From: Microthrixaceae bacterium
GTDB lineage: Bacteria; Actinomycetota; Acidimicrobiia; Acidimicrobiales; DATDAH01
Length of the DNA: 64,000 nucleotides
NCBI GenBank assembly: GCA_020637195.1
Contig: JACJWK010000009.1
Coordinates: 62,001-126,000, forward strand
Reading direction: 5' to 3'
Under the pieces are notes generated by a model. That model made no database searches, was not told the origin of the DNA, and saw only the letters and a list, made by a program, of their open reading frames with translations. Made by a program: the position numbers and the translations under genes. This document shows, piece after piece, positions 25,657 to 36,268 of this stretch. The stretch's first letter is position 1, and every line of letters begins with the position of its first letter.

Positions 25657-26535
25657 ATGGCCGACGAGGACACCACGCAGGCGAAGGACTTCCAGGCCGA
25701 CGTGCCGGCGCCCAACGACCCGTTCTTCCTGAAGGGCTCCAACAACCTCGACTGGGGCCTGAAGAACCGCCTCGCCAACATCTTCGACCCCTCGTCGGGC
25801 CGCACGGTGATGCTGGCGTTCGACCACGGCTACTTCCTCGGCCCCACCTCGGGGCTCGAGCGGGTCGACCTGGACATCGTCCCCCTCACCCCCTACGCCG
25901 ACACCCTCATGCTCACCCGGGGGATCCTGCGCACGGTCATCCCCCCGACCTACACGCGGGGCATCGTCCTGCGGGCGTCGGGCGGGCCGAGCATCCTGCG
26001 CGAGCTCTCCGACGAGCAGCTGGCGGTCTCCATCGAGGAGGCCGTGCGCCTCAACGTCGCGGCCCTGGCCGTGCAGGTCTTCATCGGCAGCGAGCACGAG
26101 ACCCAGTCGATCCACAACATGACCCGCCTGGTCGACCTGGGCAACCAGTACGGCATCGCCACCCTGGCCGTCACCGCGGTGGGCAAGGAGATGGCCCGCA
26201 CCCCTCAGTACTTCCGCCTGGCCACCCGGATGTGCGCCGAGCTGGGTGCCACCTACATCAAGACCTACTACGTCGAGGACGAGTTCGAGACCGTCACCGC
26301 CGGCTGCCCGGTGCCCATCGTGATCGCCGGCGGCAAGAAGATCCCCGAGCTGGACGCGCTCGAGCTGGCCTACAAGGCGGTGCAGGAGGGTGCGGCCGGC
26401 GTCGACATGGGCCGCAACATCTTCCAGGCCGACCACCCGGTGGCCATGATCCAGGCCGTGCGCAAGGTGGTCCACGAGGACGTCAAGCCCGCCGAGGCGT
26501 TCGAGCTCTACCAGACCCTCGGCCGCGAGGGCTGA
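25657..26535 (+). CDS. LsrF-like class I (DeoC/FbaB-family) aldolase or thiolase
   Basis: 292 residues, colinear with E. coli LsrF (291 residues) over its whole length: KDFQADVPAPNDPFFLKG, LDWGLKNRLANIF, TVMLAFDHGYFLGPTSGLER and CPVPIVIAGGKK. The Schiff-base lysine is Lys202 in YIKTYYVEDEFE (LsrF Lys203). LsrF is the thiolase that breaks down phospho-autoinducer-2. No other lsr gene is visible, and the gene follows a fructose-bisphosphatase. An archaeal-type class I fructose-bisphosphate aldolase role is thus a real alternative. AGGAAAGG upstream of ATG 25657 is a good ribosome-binding site. Confidence 0.88.
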   Translation: MADEDTTQAKDFQADVPAPNDPFFLKGSNNLDWGLKNRLANIFDPSSGRTVMLAFDHGYFLGPTSGLERVDLDIVPLTPYADTLMLTRGILRTVIPPTYTRGIVLRASGGPSILRELSDEQLAVSIEEAVRLNVAALAVQVFIGSEHETQSIHNMTRLVDLGNQYGIATLAVTAVGKEMARTPQYFRLATRMCAELGATYIKTYYVEDEFETVTAGCPVPIVIAGGKKIPELDALELAYKAVQEGAAGVDMGRNIFQADHPVAMIQAVRKVVHEDVKPAEAFELYQTLGREG

Positions 26536-26548
26536 GGGCGCGGGCGGC

Positions 26549-27292
26549 GTGACCGAGGGGGCCGGCGGGGGCACGGTCGTCGAGCGCCTGCGGGCGCTCG
26601 GGCCCACGGTCAGCGTCGGGATGCTCACGGCCGACCTCGGCAACCTGGCGCGCGACATCGCCGTCCTCGAGGGCACCGGCGTCGGCGTGGTGCACTTCGA
26701 CGTGATGGACGGGTGCTTCTGCCCGATGACGACCATCGGGCCGCCCGTCGTCGCCGCGGTGCGGACCTCGATGCTGAAAGACGTCCACCTGATGATCGAG
26801 GCGCCGCTGCGCAAGGTGGCGGCGTACGTGCAGGCGGGGGCCGACCTCGTGACCGTCCACCTGGAGTCCGACCGCTACGTGCGGCGGGTGCTCGTCGAGC
26901 TGGGCGACCTGGAGAACGTGAACGACCCGGGCCGCGGCGTGGCGCGGGGCGTGGCCCTGTTGCCGGGCACCCCCGTGGCCGCGCTCGAGCCGGTGCTCGA
27001 CCTGGTGGACTACGTGCTGGTGCTCGCCGTCGATCCCGGCTGGGGCGGCCAGCGCTTCGGCCCCCCGACCCCCCAGCGGGTCGGCGAGCTGCGCACGCTG
27101 CTCGACGAGGCCCGCCGCGACGTCCTCGTCGGCGTCGACGGGGGCGTCACCCGGGCCAACATCGGCGAGGTGGCCGCCACCGGCGCCGACGTGATCGTCA
27201 CCGGCAGCGCCGTGTTCGACGGCGTCGACCCCGGCGCCAACGCCCGCTTCATGCTCGACGCCCTCGCCCGACGCGACGTCCTCCCCGCCTGA
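26549..27292 (+). CDS. Ribulose-phosphate 3-epimerase-like protein
   Basis: 247-residue TIM barrel of the Rpe family. It shows SVGMLTADLGNLARDI, HFDVMDGCFCPMTTIGPPV (catalytic Asp and metal ligands), DVHLMIEAPL, AVDPGWGGQRFGP and DVLVGVDGGVTRANI (second catalytic Asp). It differs from housekeeping Rpe in having CFCPM instead of the usual HFVPN and an insertion around GDLENVNDPGRGV before the LLPGTP strand. An epimerase for another ketopentose or ketohexose phosphate is possible. GTG start 13 bases after the aldolase stop; its TGA overlaps the next ATG. Confidence 0.82.
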   Translation: MTEGAGGGTVVERLRALGPTVSVGMLTADLGNLARDIAVLEGTGVGVVHFDVMDGCFCPMTTIGPPVVAAVRTSMLKDVHLMIEAPLRKVAAYVQAGADLVTVHLESDRYVRRVLVELGDLENVNDPGRGVARGVALLPGTPVAALEPVLDLVDYVLVLAVDPGWGGQRFGPPTPQRVGELRTLLDEARRDVLVGVDGGVTRANIGEVAATGADVIVTGSAVFDGVDPGANARFMLDALARRDVLPA

Positions 27293-29424
27293 TGCGGAGC
27301 CGCTGGTCCGACGACGACGCCGCCGCCGCGGTCGCCCGGTGGGGCGCCGAGCACGGCGAGGACCTCGCCCTGCGCACCTACACCAGCCGCCTGCTGGGCG
27401 GCGAGCCCGCCCTGGTCCTCCACGGCGGGGGGAACACCTCGGTCAAGCGGACGGTCACCGACCGCTACGGCGACGACCTCGAGGTCATCGCCGTCAAGGC
27501 CTCGGGCCACGACCTGGCCACGGTCCCCCCCGAGGGCCACGTGCCGGTCCGCCTCGACCCGGTGCGGCGCCTGCGGTCGATCGAGCGCCTCGACGACGCC
27601 GAGATCGTCAACGAGCTGCGCCTCGCGCTGCTCGACCACACCGCGCCGACGCCGTCGATCGAGACGCCGGTGCACGCCCTGGTGCCCCATCGCTTCGTCG
27701 ACCACACCCACGCCGACGCGGTGCTGGCGCTGTCCAACCAGGTCGGCGGCGAGGACCTCGTCCGCGCCGCGATGGGCGACGACGTCATCGTGCTGCCCTA
27801 CGTGTTCCCCGGCTTCGAGCTGGCCCACGCCGTGGCCGACGCCCTCGACGCCCAGCCCACCGCCGTGGGCATGGTGTGGGGGAAGCACGGCGTGATGACC
27901 TGGGGCGCCACCGCCCGGGAGTCGTACGAGCGCATGGTCGACCTGGTGAGCCGGGCCGAGGCCTTCGCCGCCGCCCGGGGCGCCAACCCCCCTCGTTCCG
28001 GGTACTCCCCCGGCGCCCTCACGACACCAGCCAGTACCCAGAACGAGGGGTCGGCTCGGGTGGCGCCGGTGGTGCGGGGGGCGCTGGCCCGGCGCACCGG
28101 CGACGCCGACCGGCCGTACCGGCGCGTGGTGCTCGAGGCCGTCACCGACCCCGACGTGGTCGCCGCGCTGTCCGAGCCCGGGGCGCGCGAGCGCCTGGTC
28201 ACGCCGCCGCTCACCACCGACCACCTCATCCGCACCCGGCCGCTGCCGGCGTGGCTCGAGCTGGACGAGGCGGCCGTCGCCGACGACGAGGCGCTCGCCG
28301 CCGCGGTCGGGTCCGCCGTCGACGCCTGGGCGGCCGACTACGACGCGTACCTCGACCGTCACCGGTCCCGGCTTCCCGCCGGGGTCCGCCCGTTCGACCC
28401 GTCGCCCCGCATCGTCGCCGTGCCCGGCGTGGGCCTGCTCTGCGCCGGCGAGGACGCCGCCGACGCCCGCATCGTCGCCGACATCGCCCGCCAGACCGTC
28501 CGGGCCAAGGCGGTGGTGGCGGCCATGGGCGGCACCTACGAGAGCGTCCCCGAGGATCACCTCTTCGACATGGAGCACCGGCCCCTCCAGCACGCCAAGC
28601 TGCGGGCCGCCGTCGACCCCCCGCTGGCCGGCCGGGTCGTCCTGGTCACCGGCGCCGCCGGCGCCATCGGGTCGGGCATCTGCGAGGGCCTGCTGGCCGA
28701 CGGCGCGCACGTGGTGGCCACCGACCTCCCCGGCGACGGGCTCGACTCGCTCACCGTCGCCCTCGACGGGCTCGCCGCCGGCCGGGCGCTGGGCGTCCCG
28801 CTCGACGTCACCGATCCCGAGTCGGTGACGGGTGCCTTCGCCGCCGCCAGCGAACGCTGGGGCGGCGTCGACGGCGTGGTCGTCAACGCCGGCCTCGCCC
28901 ACGTGTCGGCGCTGGCCGAGATGGACCTCGACGCCTTCCGCCGCCTCGAGCGGGTCAACGTCGACGGCACGCTCCTGCTCCTGCGGGAAGCGGCCAACCA
29001 CTTCGCCCGCCAGGGCACGGGCGGTGACATCGTGCTGGTCTCCACCAAGAACGTCTTCGCCCCCGGCGCCGGGTTCGGGGCCTACAGCGCCACCAAGGCC
29101 GCCGCCCACCAACTGGCCCGCATCGCCACCCTCGAGCTGGCCCCCGCCGACGTGCGGGTCAACATGGTGGCGCCCGACGCGGTGTTCTCCCACGAGAGCC
29201 GCCCGTCGGGCCTGTGGGCCGAGGTCGGCCCCGACCGCATGAAGGCCCGGGACCTCGACGCCGAGGGCCTCGAGGCGTACTACCGGGACCGGAACCTGCT
29301 GAAGGCGCGCATCACCGCCACGCACGTGGCCCGTGCGGTCAGCTGGTTCCTGCAGCGCCCCACCCCGACGACGGGCGCCACCCTGCCCATCGACGGCGGC
29401 CTCCCCGACGCCACCCCCCGCTGA
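27292..29424 (+). CDS. Bifunctional class II aldolase / short-chain dehydrogenase
   Basis: 710 residues. Residues about 1-370 form a class II aldolase domain with LVLHGGGNTSVK, FVDHTHADAVLAL (metal-binding His-x-His) and WGKHGVMTW. Residues about 448-710 are a Rossmann short-chain dehydrogenase with TGAAGAIGSG and the catalytic AYSATK. The same architecture is found in bifunctional rhamnulose-1-phosphate aldolase / lactaldehyde dehydrogenase proteins, so breakdown of a deoxysugar phosphate followed by oxidation is likely. It shares one base with the epimerase stop. A palindromic insert interrupts the aldolase part near residues 233-253. Confidence 0.87.
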   Translation: MRSRWSDDDAAAAVARWGAEHGEDLALRTYTSRLLGGEPALVLHGGGNTSVKRTVTDRYGDDLEVIAVKASGHDLATVPPEGHVPVRLDPVRRLRSIERLDDAEIVNELRLALLDHTAPTPSIETPVHALVPHRFVDHTHADAVLALSNQVGGEDLVRAAMGDDVIVLPYVFPGFELAHAVADALDAQPTAVGMVWGKHGVMTWGATARESYERMVDLVSRAEAFAAARGANPPRSGYSPGALTTPASTQNEGSARVAPVVRGALARRTGDADRPYRRVVLEAVTDPDVVAALSEPGARERLVTPPLTTDHLIRTRPLPAWLELDEAAVADDEALAAAVGSAVDAWAADYDAYLDRHRSRLPAGVRPFDPSPRIVAVPGVGLLCAGEDAADARIVADIARQTVRAKAVVAAMGGTYESVPEDHLFDMEHRPLQHAKLRAAVDPPLAGRVVLVTGAAGAIGSGICEGLLADGAHVVATDLPGDGLDSLTVALDGLAAGRALGVPLDVTDPESVTGAFAAASERWGGVDGVVVNAGLAHVSALAEMDLDAFRRLERVNVDGTLLLLREAANHFARQGTGGDIVLVSTKNVFAPGAGFGAYSATKAAAHQLARIATLELAPADVRVNMVAPDAVFSHESRPSGLWAEVGPDRMKARDLDAEGLEAYYRDRNLLKARITATHVARAVSWFLQRPTPTTGATLPIDGGLPDATPR
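27989..28050. repeat. Long inverted repeat inside the aldolase/dehydrogenase coding sequence
   Basis: Arms 27989-28006 and 28033-28050 match over 17 of 18 bases in inverted orientation (cccctcgttcYgggtact), separated by 26 bases. The insert is read in frame as a Pro/Ser/Thr-rich stretch. It has lower GC than the surrounding gene and looks inserted. Confidence 0.75.
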
Positions 29425-29434
29425 CCACCGTTCT

Positions 29435-29473
29435 CGAGGCACGAGCGGTCGGAAACCGACCGCTAGTGCCTCG
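29435..29473. terminator. Strong bidirectional hairpin terminator
   Basis: 18-base arms (29435-29452 and 29456-29473) with one mismatch around an AAA loop, placed between the plus-strand aldolase/dehydrogenase and the convergent membrane-protein gene, whose stop codon lies inside the right arm. The stem is too long and perfect to be chance, although there is no long U-run. Confidence 0.75.
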
Positions 29474-30044
29474 TGTCTCCGCCCGGTCCGGAGCCGGCGG
29501 GGTGACGGAGAGCGTGGACGAGGTCGCGGTTGCACCCGGAGGCGAGCAGCACCTCCTGGTCGGCGGCCAGGTGCCGCACCGTCGGGGCCAGCCGGGCGAA
29601 GCCGACGAGGGCGAACGCGAGCCCGAGCGGGTACAGCCACCAGGCCGTGAGGAAGAAGCCGACGAAGCCGAACAGGGCGGGGGCCTGGGCGGCGGCGACC
29701 CGCAGGAAGAACCGGGTGCGGTACGTCGCCGCGAGACTTGCGTCCGAGGCGCAGTCGAGTGGTCGCTCCACGAAGGGGACGCCGACGAGGCCGCCGACGC
29801 CGACGGCGAGAACGAGCCAGGGCGCGAAGGCCATCGGGTCCTCGAGGGGGCCGGCGTAGATGAACGCCAGCACCACCCCGAACAGCCCGAGCGAGACGAG
29901 GAACGCCACGCAGAGCTGGCGCAGCAGGACCAGCCCGTCGGCGCCCCGGGCGTCGGCGCGGCGCTGCTCCGCCGCCATCCCCCCGGGCACCAGGATCATG
30001 ACGAGGGTGCGCAGCGAGAGGCCCCAGCCCGGGTCGTCGTCCAC
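29463..30044 (-). CDS. Multi-pass membrane protein, unknown function
   Basis: 193 residues with about four hydrophobic segments (for example LCVAFLVSLGLFGVVLAFIYAG, FAPWLVLAVGVGGLVGVPFV, LFGFVGFFLTAWWLYPLGLAF, each cited only as a marker). Pairs of helices flank a basic/acidic loop near RTRFFLRVAAAQAP. A short cytoplasmic tail ends in DTRH within the terminator stem. No recognised family. GTG start; it lies 27 bases after the LigT/GNAT stop and may be co-transcribed with it. Confidence 0.65.
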   Translation of the reverse strand: MDDDPGWGLSLRTLVMILVPGGMAAEQRRADARGADGLVLLRQLCVAFLVSLGLFGVVLAFIYAGPLEDPMAFAPWLVLAVGVGGLVGVPFVERPLDCASDASLAATYRTRFFLRVAAAQAPALFGFVGFFLTAWWLYPLGLAFALVGFARLAPTVRHLAADQEVLLASGCNRDLVHALRHPAGSGPGGDTRH

Positions 30045-30071
30045 CGCGAGAGCCTGTCACACCGGCCCGCC

Positions 30072-31061
30072 TCAGAGGCGCCGGCGGTACTGGGCGAAGT
30101 CGTGGCCGCCGACCCAGGCGGGCAGGAGGCACTCGAGCTGCCAGCCGAGGTGCTCGTAGAACGCGGCGGCGCCCGTGCCCGCCTTCGTGCGCAGGGCCAG
30201 GCTGGTGCACCCGCGGGCGCGGGCCTCGGCCTCGAAGCGGGCCAGCAGGTGCCGCCCGATGCCCTCGCCCCGGTGGGCGCCGTCCACCATCAGCCCCGCG
30301 ACCCACCCGAGATCGGCCCACGACGAGCCCTCCACCACCCCGACCGGGCGGCCGTCGCGGCGGGCGGTCACGACGAGGGGCTCGTGCGGGCTGACGAAGC
30401 CGAGGTCCTCGAGGTCGGCGCGCACCCAGTGGGGCTCGGCCCACGCCGCCACGTCGGGACCCGGCGTGGCCGACACCGTCAGCTCCAGCTCCAGGCCGCC
30501 CCGGCCCACGACCGCCCTGCCGCCGAGGCCGGCGTCGGCGACCGGTCGCCACACGTGGTGGTCCAGCTCGTCGTCGCGGACGTTCTCCAGCACGGTCACG
30601 TGGCCGACGACCACGTCGGCCCGGTAGTCGGCGAGGGCGGCGATGCCGGCGTCGACCCGCTCAGGCCCGGCGGCGATGGAGATCGTGACGTGGGGCACGT
30701 AGGAGGCGTGCTGGGGCGGACGCTCGAGCGGGCCCGCGACCAGGGCGGCCTGGAGCTCGTGCAGCGCCGGGAGGCCCGGCCCGCCGACGGCGAGGTAGAG
30801 CACGTTGCGGTTGCCGTCGTCGCCGAAGGTCGTGGCCGGGCCGAGGGTGAGCGACAGCGGCTCGAACCGGGCCGCCGCCGCCCGCACTACGGCCAGCGCC
30901 GCGGGCACGTCGTCCTCGCGCAGGTTGGCGGGCGGGATCAGGGTGACGTGGGGCGCCACCCGGGCCCGGTTGGCGTCGCCGCAGGCGCGGCGGAGGCCCT
31001 CGACCTCGGTCGCCACGGGCGGCGGGACCAACAGCGCGACGGCGAACCGGCGACGGGGCAC
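30072..31061 (-). CDS. Fusion of 2'-5' RNA ligase-like (2H phosphoesterase) and GNAT acetyltransferase
   Basis: 329 residues. The N-terminal ~170 residues have both H-x-T-x motifs of the 2H phosphoesterase superfamily, HVTL at 38-41 and HVTI at 124-127, with LYLAVGGPGLPALHELQ between. The C-terminal ~135 residues are a GNAT N-acetyltransferase, with VAGLMVDGAHRGEGIGRHLL (acetyl-CoA pyrophosphate loop) and AAAFYEHLGWQL. LigT-type 2H enzymes cleave 2',3'-cyclic phosphates or similar small nucleotides; the acetyltransferase substrate is unknown. It lies 85 bases beyond atpC, separated by a strong hairpin, and opens with GTG. Confidence 0.85.
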   Translation of the reverse strand: MPRRRFAVALLVPPPVATEVEGLRRACGDANRARVAPHVTLIPPANLREDDVPAALAVVRAAAARFEPLSLTLGPATTFGDDGNRNVLYLAVGGPGLPALHELQAALVAGPLERPPQHASYVPHVTISIAAGPERVDAGIAALADYRADVVVGHVTVLENVRDDELDHHVWRPVADAGLGGRAVVGRGGLELELTVSATPGPDVAAWAEPHWVRADLEDLGFVSPHEPLVVTARRDGRPVGVVEGSSWADLGWVAGLMVDGAHRGEGIGRHLLARFEAEARARGCTSLALRTKAGTGAAAFYEHLGWQLECLLPAWVGGHDFAQYRRRL

Positions 31062-31088
31062 GCCTCAGCTTCCCCCACCCGGCACGAA

Positions 31089-31132
31089 CTGGCTCCCGAT
31101 TTCGGTGCCCTGGCCCCGAAATCGGGAGCCAG
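31089..31132. terminator. Perfect 17-base inverted repeat downstream of the atp operon
   Basis: Arms 31089-31105 and 31116-31132 (ctggctcccgatttcgg and its exact complement) around a 10-base loop. It sits between the atpC stop and the next minus-strand gene, so it probably ends or attenuates the atp transcript. Confidence 0.7.
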
Positions 31133-31146
31133 AACGCCAGGGGGCG

Positions 31147-31551
31147 TCAGCCGACGGTGCTGAGGCCGCCGGCGACGGCCAGGCGGACGTGGGCCCGCCG
31201 CAGCGCGGCCTCGGCGGCCATGTCCTCGCCGTTCTGGAGGGCCTGCTCGGCGCGCTCCTTGGCCCGGCGGGCCCGCTCCTCGTCGATCTGGCTGGCCAGC
31301 TCGGCGACGTCGGAGAGGATCGTGACGCGGTCGTTCGCCACCGAGATGAACCCGCCGTGCACCGCGATGGTGTCCTCGGTGCCGTCGGTCATCATCACCC
31401 GCACCGGATGGGTGGCGATGGCGGCGAGGTAGGGCGCGTGGCCGGGCAGGACCGCGAAGTCGCCCGAGCCGAGGGCGCGGGCGATGATGCGGTCGGCCTC
31501 GCCCTCGAAGAGCACCCGCTCGGGCGACACGAGCTCCACCTGCAGCGCCAC
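31147..31551 (-). CDS. atpC: ATP synthase F1 subunit epsilon
   Basis: 134 residues: beta-sandwich with VELVSPERVLFEGEADRII and AVLPGHAPYLAAI, followed by VHGGFISVANDRVTIL and a two-helix C-terminal domain rich in Ala/Arg/Glu. Epsilon couples the c-ring to F1 and regulates hydrolysis. GTG start one base after the atpD stop. Last gene of the operon. Confidence 0.97.
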   Translation of the reverse strand: MALQVELVSPERVLFEGEADRIIARALGSGDFAVLPGHAPYLAAIATHPVRVMMTDGTEDTIAVHGGFISVANDRVTILSDVAELASQIDEERARRAKERAEQALQNGEDMAAEAALRRAHVRLAVAGGLSTVG

Positions 31552-31552
31552 G

Positions 31553-32998
<1,446 letters not shown>

Positions 32999-33012
32999 GG
33001 CGGGAGGGCTCC

Positions 33013-33972
33013 TCAGGCTGAGCGGTGAGAGAGGGATTCGGGTTCGAGCAGGGCGGGCGGCAGGTCGAGGTGATCGCCGCCCTGGCCCTGGTGGAGGGCC
33101 TCGGCGCCACCGACGATCTCCATGATCTCGCCGGTGATGGCGTCCTGACGGGCCCGGTTCATGATGCGCGAGAGGCTGATGATGAGCTCCTCGGCGTTGT
33201 CGGTGGCCGCCTTCATCGCCCGCTGGCGGGCGGCGTGCTCGGAGGCCGAGGCGTCGAGCAGGGCCGCGAAGAGGCGGGCCTCGACGTAGCGGGGCAACAA
33301 CTCGTCGAGGATCACGTTGGGCGACGGGTCGAACTCGATGCTGGCGTGGGGTTCGGTGCCGCCGCCGCCACCGTCACCCTCCTCGGTCTCGAGGGGCAGG
33401 AAGCGCCGCACGACGACCTCCTGGGCGCCGGCCGAGAGGAAGCGCTGGTAGACGAGGTCGACGGTGTCCACCTCGCCCGCCTCGAACATGGTCCGCACCA
33501 CCTCGGACACCGCGCGGGCGTCCTCGTAGTCGGGCCGGTCGGTGAGGTCGTAGAACGACGCCGCGATGTCGTAGTTGCGGAACTTGAAGTAGCTGTTGGC
33601 CTTCTTGCCGATGAGGATCAGCGCGTAGTCCTGGCCCTGCGCCCGGCGGGCCACCAGCTCGCGCTCGGCGGCGCGGATGACCGCCGAGTTGTAGGCGCCG
33701 CACAGGCCGCGGTCGGAGGTGACCACCACGAACGCCGAGCGCCGGGCCTCGGAGGCCTCGCGCAGCAGCGGGTGGTCGCTCTGGGCGCCGAGCCCCACGA
33801 GGTCGAGGATCACGTTGGTGATCTGCTGGCTGTAGGGGCGCGCCGCGTTGGCGCGCTCCTGGGCCTTCACCACCCGGGTGGCGGCGATGAGCTCCATGGC
33901 GCGCGTGATCTTCTTGGTCGACTGGACGGACTTGATCCGCCGTCGGAGGACCCGCTCCTGACCACCGGCCAT
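33013..33972 (-). CDS. atpG: ATP synthase F1 subunit gamma
   Basis: 319 residues: N-terminal coiled-coil helix with RRRIKSVQSTKKITRAMELIAATRVVKAQ, Rossmann-like middle with VVTSDRGLCGAYN, and C-terminal helix AATDNAEELIISLSRIMNRARQ followed by TGEIMEIVGGAEAL. A glycine-rich insertion (EEGDGGGGGTE) near residue 205 and an ~18-residue tail make it longer than the ~290-residue norm. Central shaft of the motor. It begins 3 bases after the atpA stop. Confidence 0.97.
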   Translation of the reverse strand: MAGGQERVLRRRIKSVQSTKKITRAMELIAATRVVKAQERANAARPYSQQITNVILDLVGLGAQSDHPLLREASEARRSAFVVVTSDRGLCGAYNSAVIRAAERELVARRAQGQDYALILIGKKANSYFKFRNYDIAASFYDLTDRPDYEDARAVSEVVRTMFEAGEVDTVDLVYQRFLSAGAQEVVVRRFLPLETEEGDGGGGGTEPHASIEFDPSPNVILDELLPRYVEARLFAALLDASASEHAARQRAMKAATDNAEELIISLSRIMNRARQDAITGEIMEIVGGAEALHQGQGGDHLDLPPALLEPESLSHRSA

Positions 33973-33975
33973 GGG

Positions 33976-35628
<1,653 letters not shown>

Positions 35629-35736
35629 GGGGCGGGTTCCCTCTTCCTCGGGAGTCCGGGAGTTTGCGGCGGTGCGCCGCCCGGAGGTGAGCGACGTCGG
35701 CGGTGGGCCGGCGCGGGGCCGGCGGGCGGATGGTTG

Positions 35737-36266
35737 CTAGAGGACTTCGCGCAGCTGCTGGAGCCGATGGCGGACCGAGCCGTCGATGACGGTGTCGCCC
35801 ACCTGGGCGACGACGCCACCGAGGACGGTGGGGTCGACGATGACCTTGACCTCGACGGCCCGGCCGGTGACCTTGGCCAGCGCGGCCGCCAGGCGGGCGC
35901 GCTGGTCCTCGGTGAGGTCGATGGCCGAGCGGACCTCGGCGACCTCCTTGTCCCCCGCGTGGGCGCTCATGGCCACGAAGGACTCGATGATGCGCCCGAG
36001 GTCGCGGGCGCGGCCGGTGGCGACGACCATCGACACGAGTGCGGTGGTCGTGTCGGTGGCTCTTGCCCGACAGCACGTCCTCGACGATCTGGCTGCGGCG
36101 GTCGGCCGGCAGGTGCGGGTCGCTGAGGGCGTTGCGGAACTCGTCGTTGGCCTCGAGCACCCGGGCGAACCGGAACAGCTCGTCGGCCACCTCGGAGAGG
36201 TCGCCCTGGGCCGCTGGCCACGCCGAACATGGCCGTGGCGTAGGCGTCGATGATCTCGTCGGCCAC
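35737..36266 (-). pseudogene. atpH: ATP synthase F1 subunit delta, interrupted by two +1 frameshifts
   Basis: Recognisable delta-subunit sequence is spread over three frames. From GTG 36266: MADEIIDAYATAMFGVA; then, in the next frame from about 36212, SEVADELFRFARVLEANDEF to EDVLSGK; then from about 36061 TTALVSMVVATGRARDLG to HRLQQLREVL and stop. Each change equals one extra base (a G in the 36211-36216 region, a T at or near 36061, plus-strand reading). Without them the gene is a normal ~175-residue subunit linking F1 to the b stator. All other atp genes are intact, so a sequence error is the likeliest cause; true disruption is possible. Confidence 0.8.
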
Positions 36267-36268
36267 GA

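Noticed and set aside
25657..26535. A quorum-sensing lsr (AI-2) operon
   Set aside because: Only the LsrF-like protein is present; there is no LsrK kinase, LsrG, LsrR or transporter gene nearby.
35737..36266. Programmed ribosomal frameshifting in atpH
   Set aside because: No slippery heptamer, pausing structure or internal ribosome-binding site is visible, and two successive +1 shifts would be needed in a gene that elsewhere is never frameshifted.
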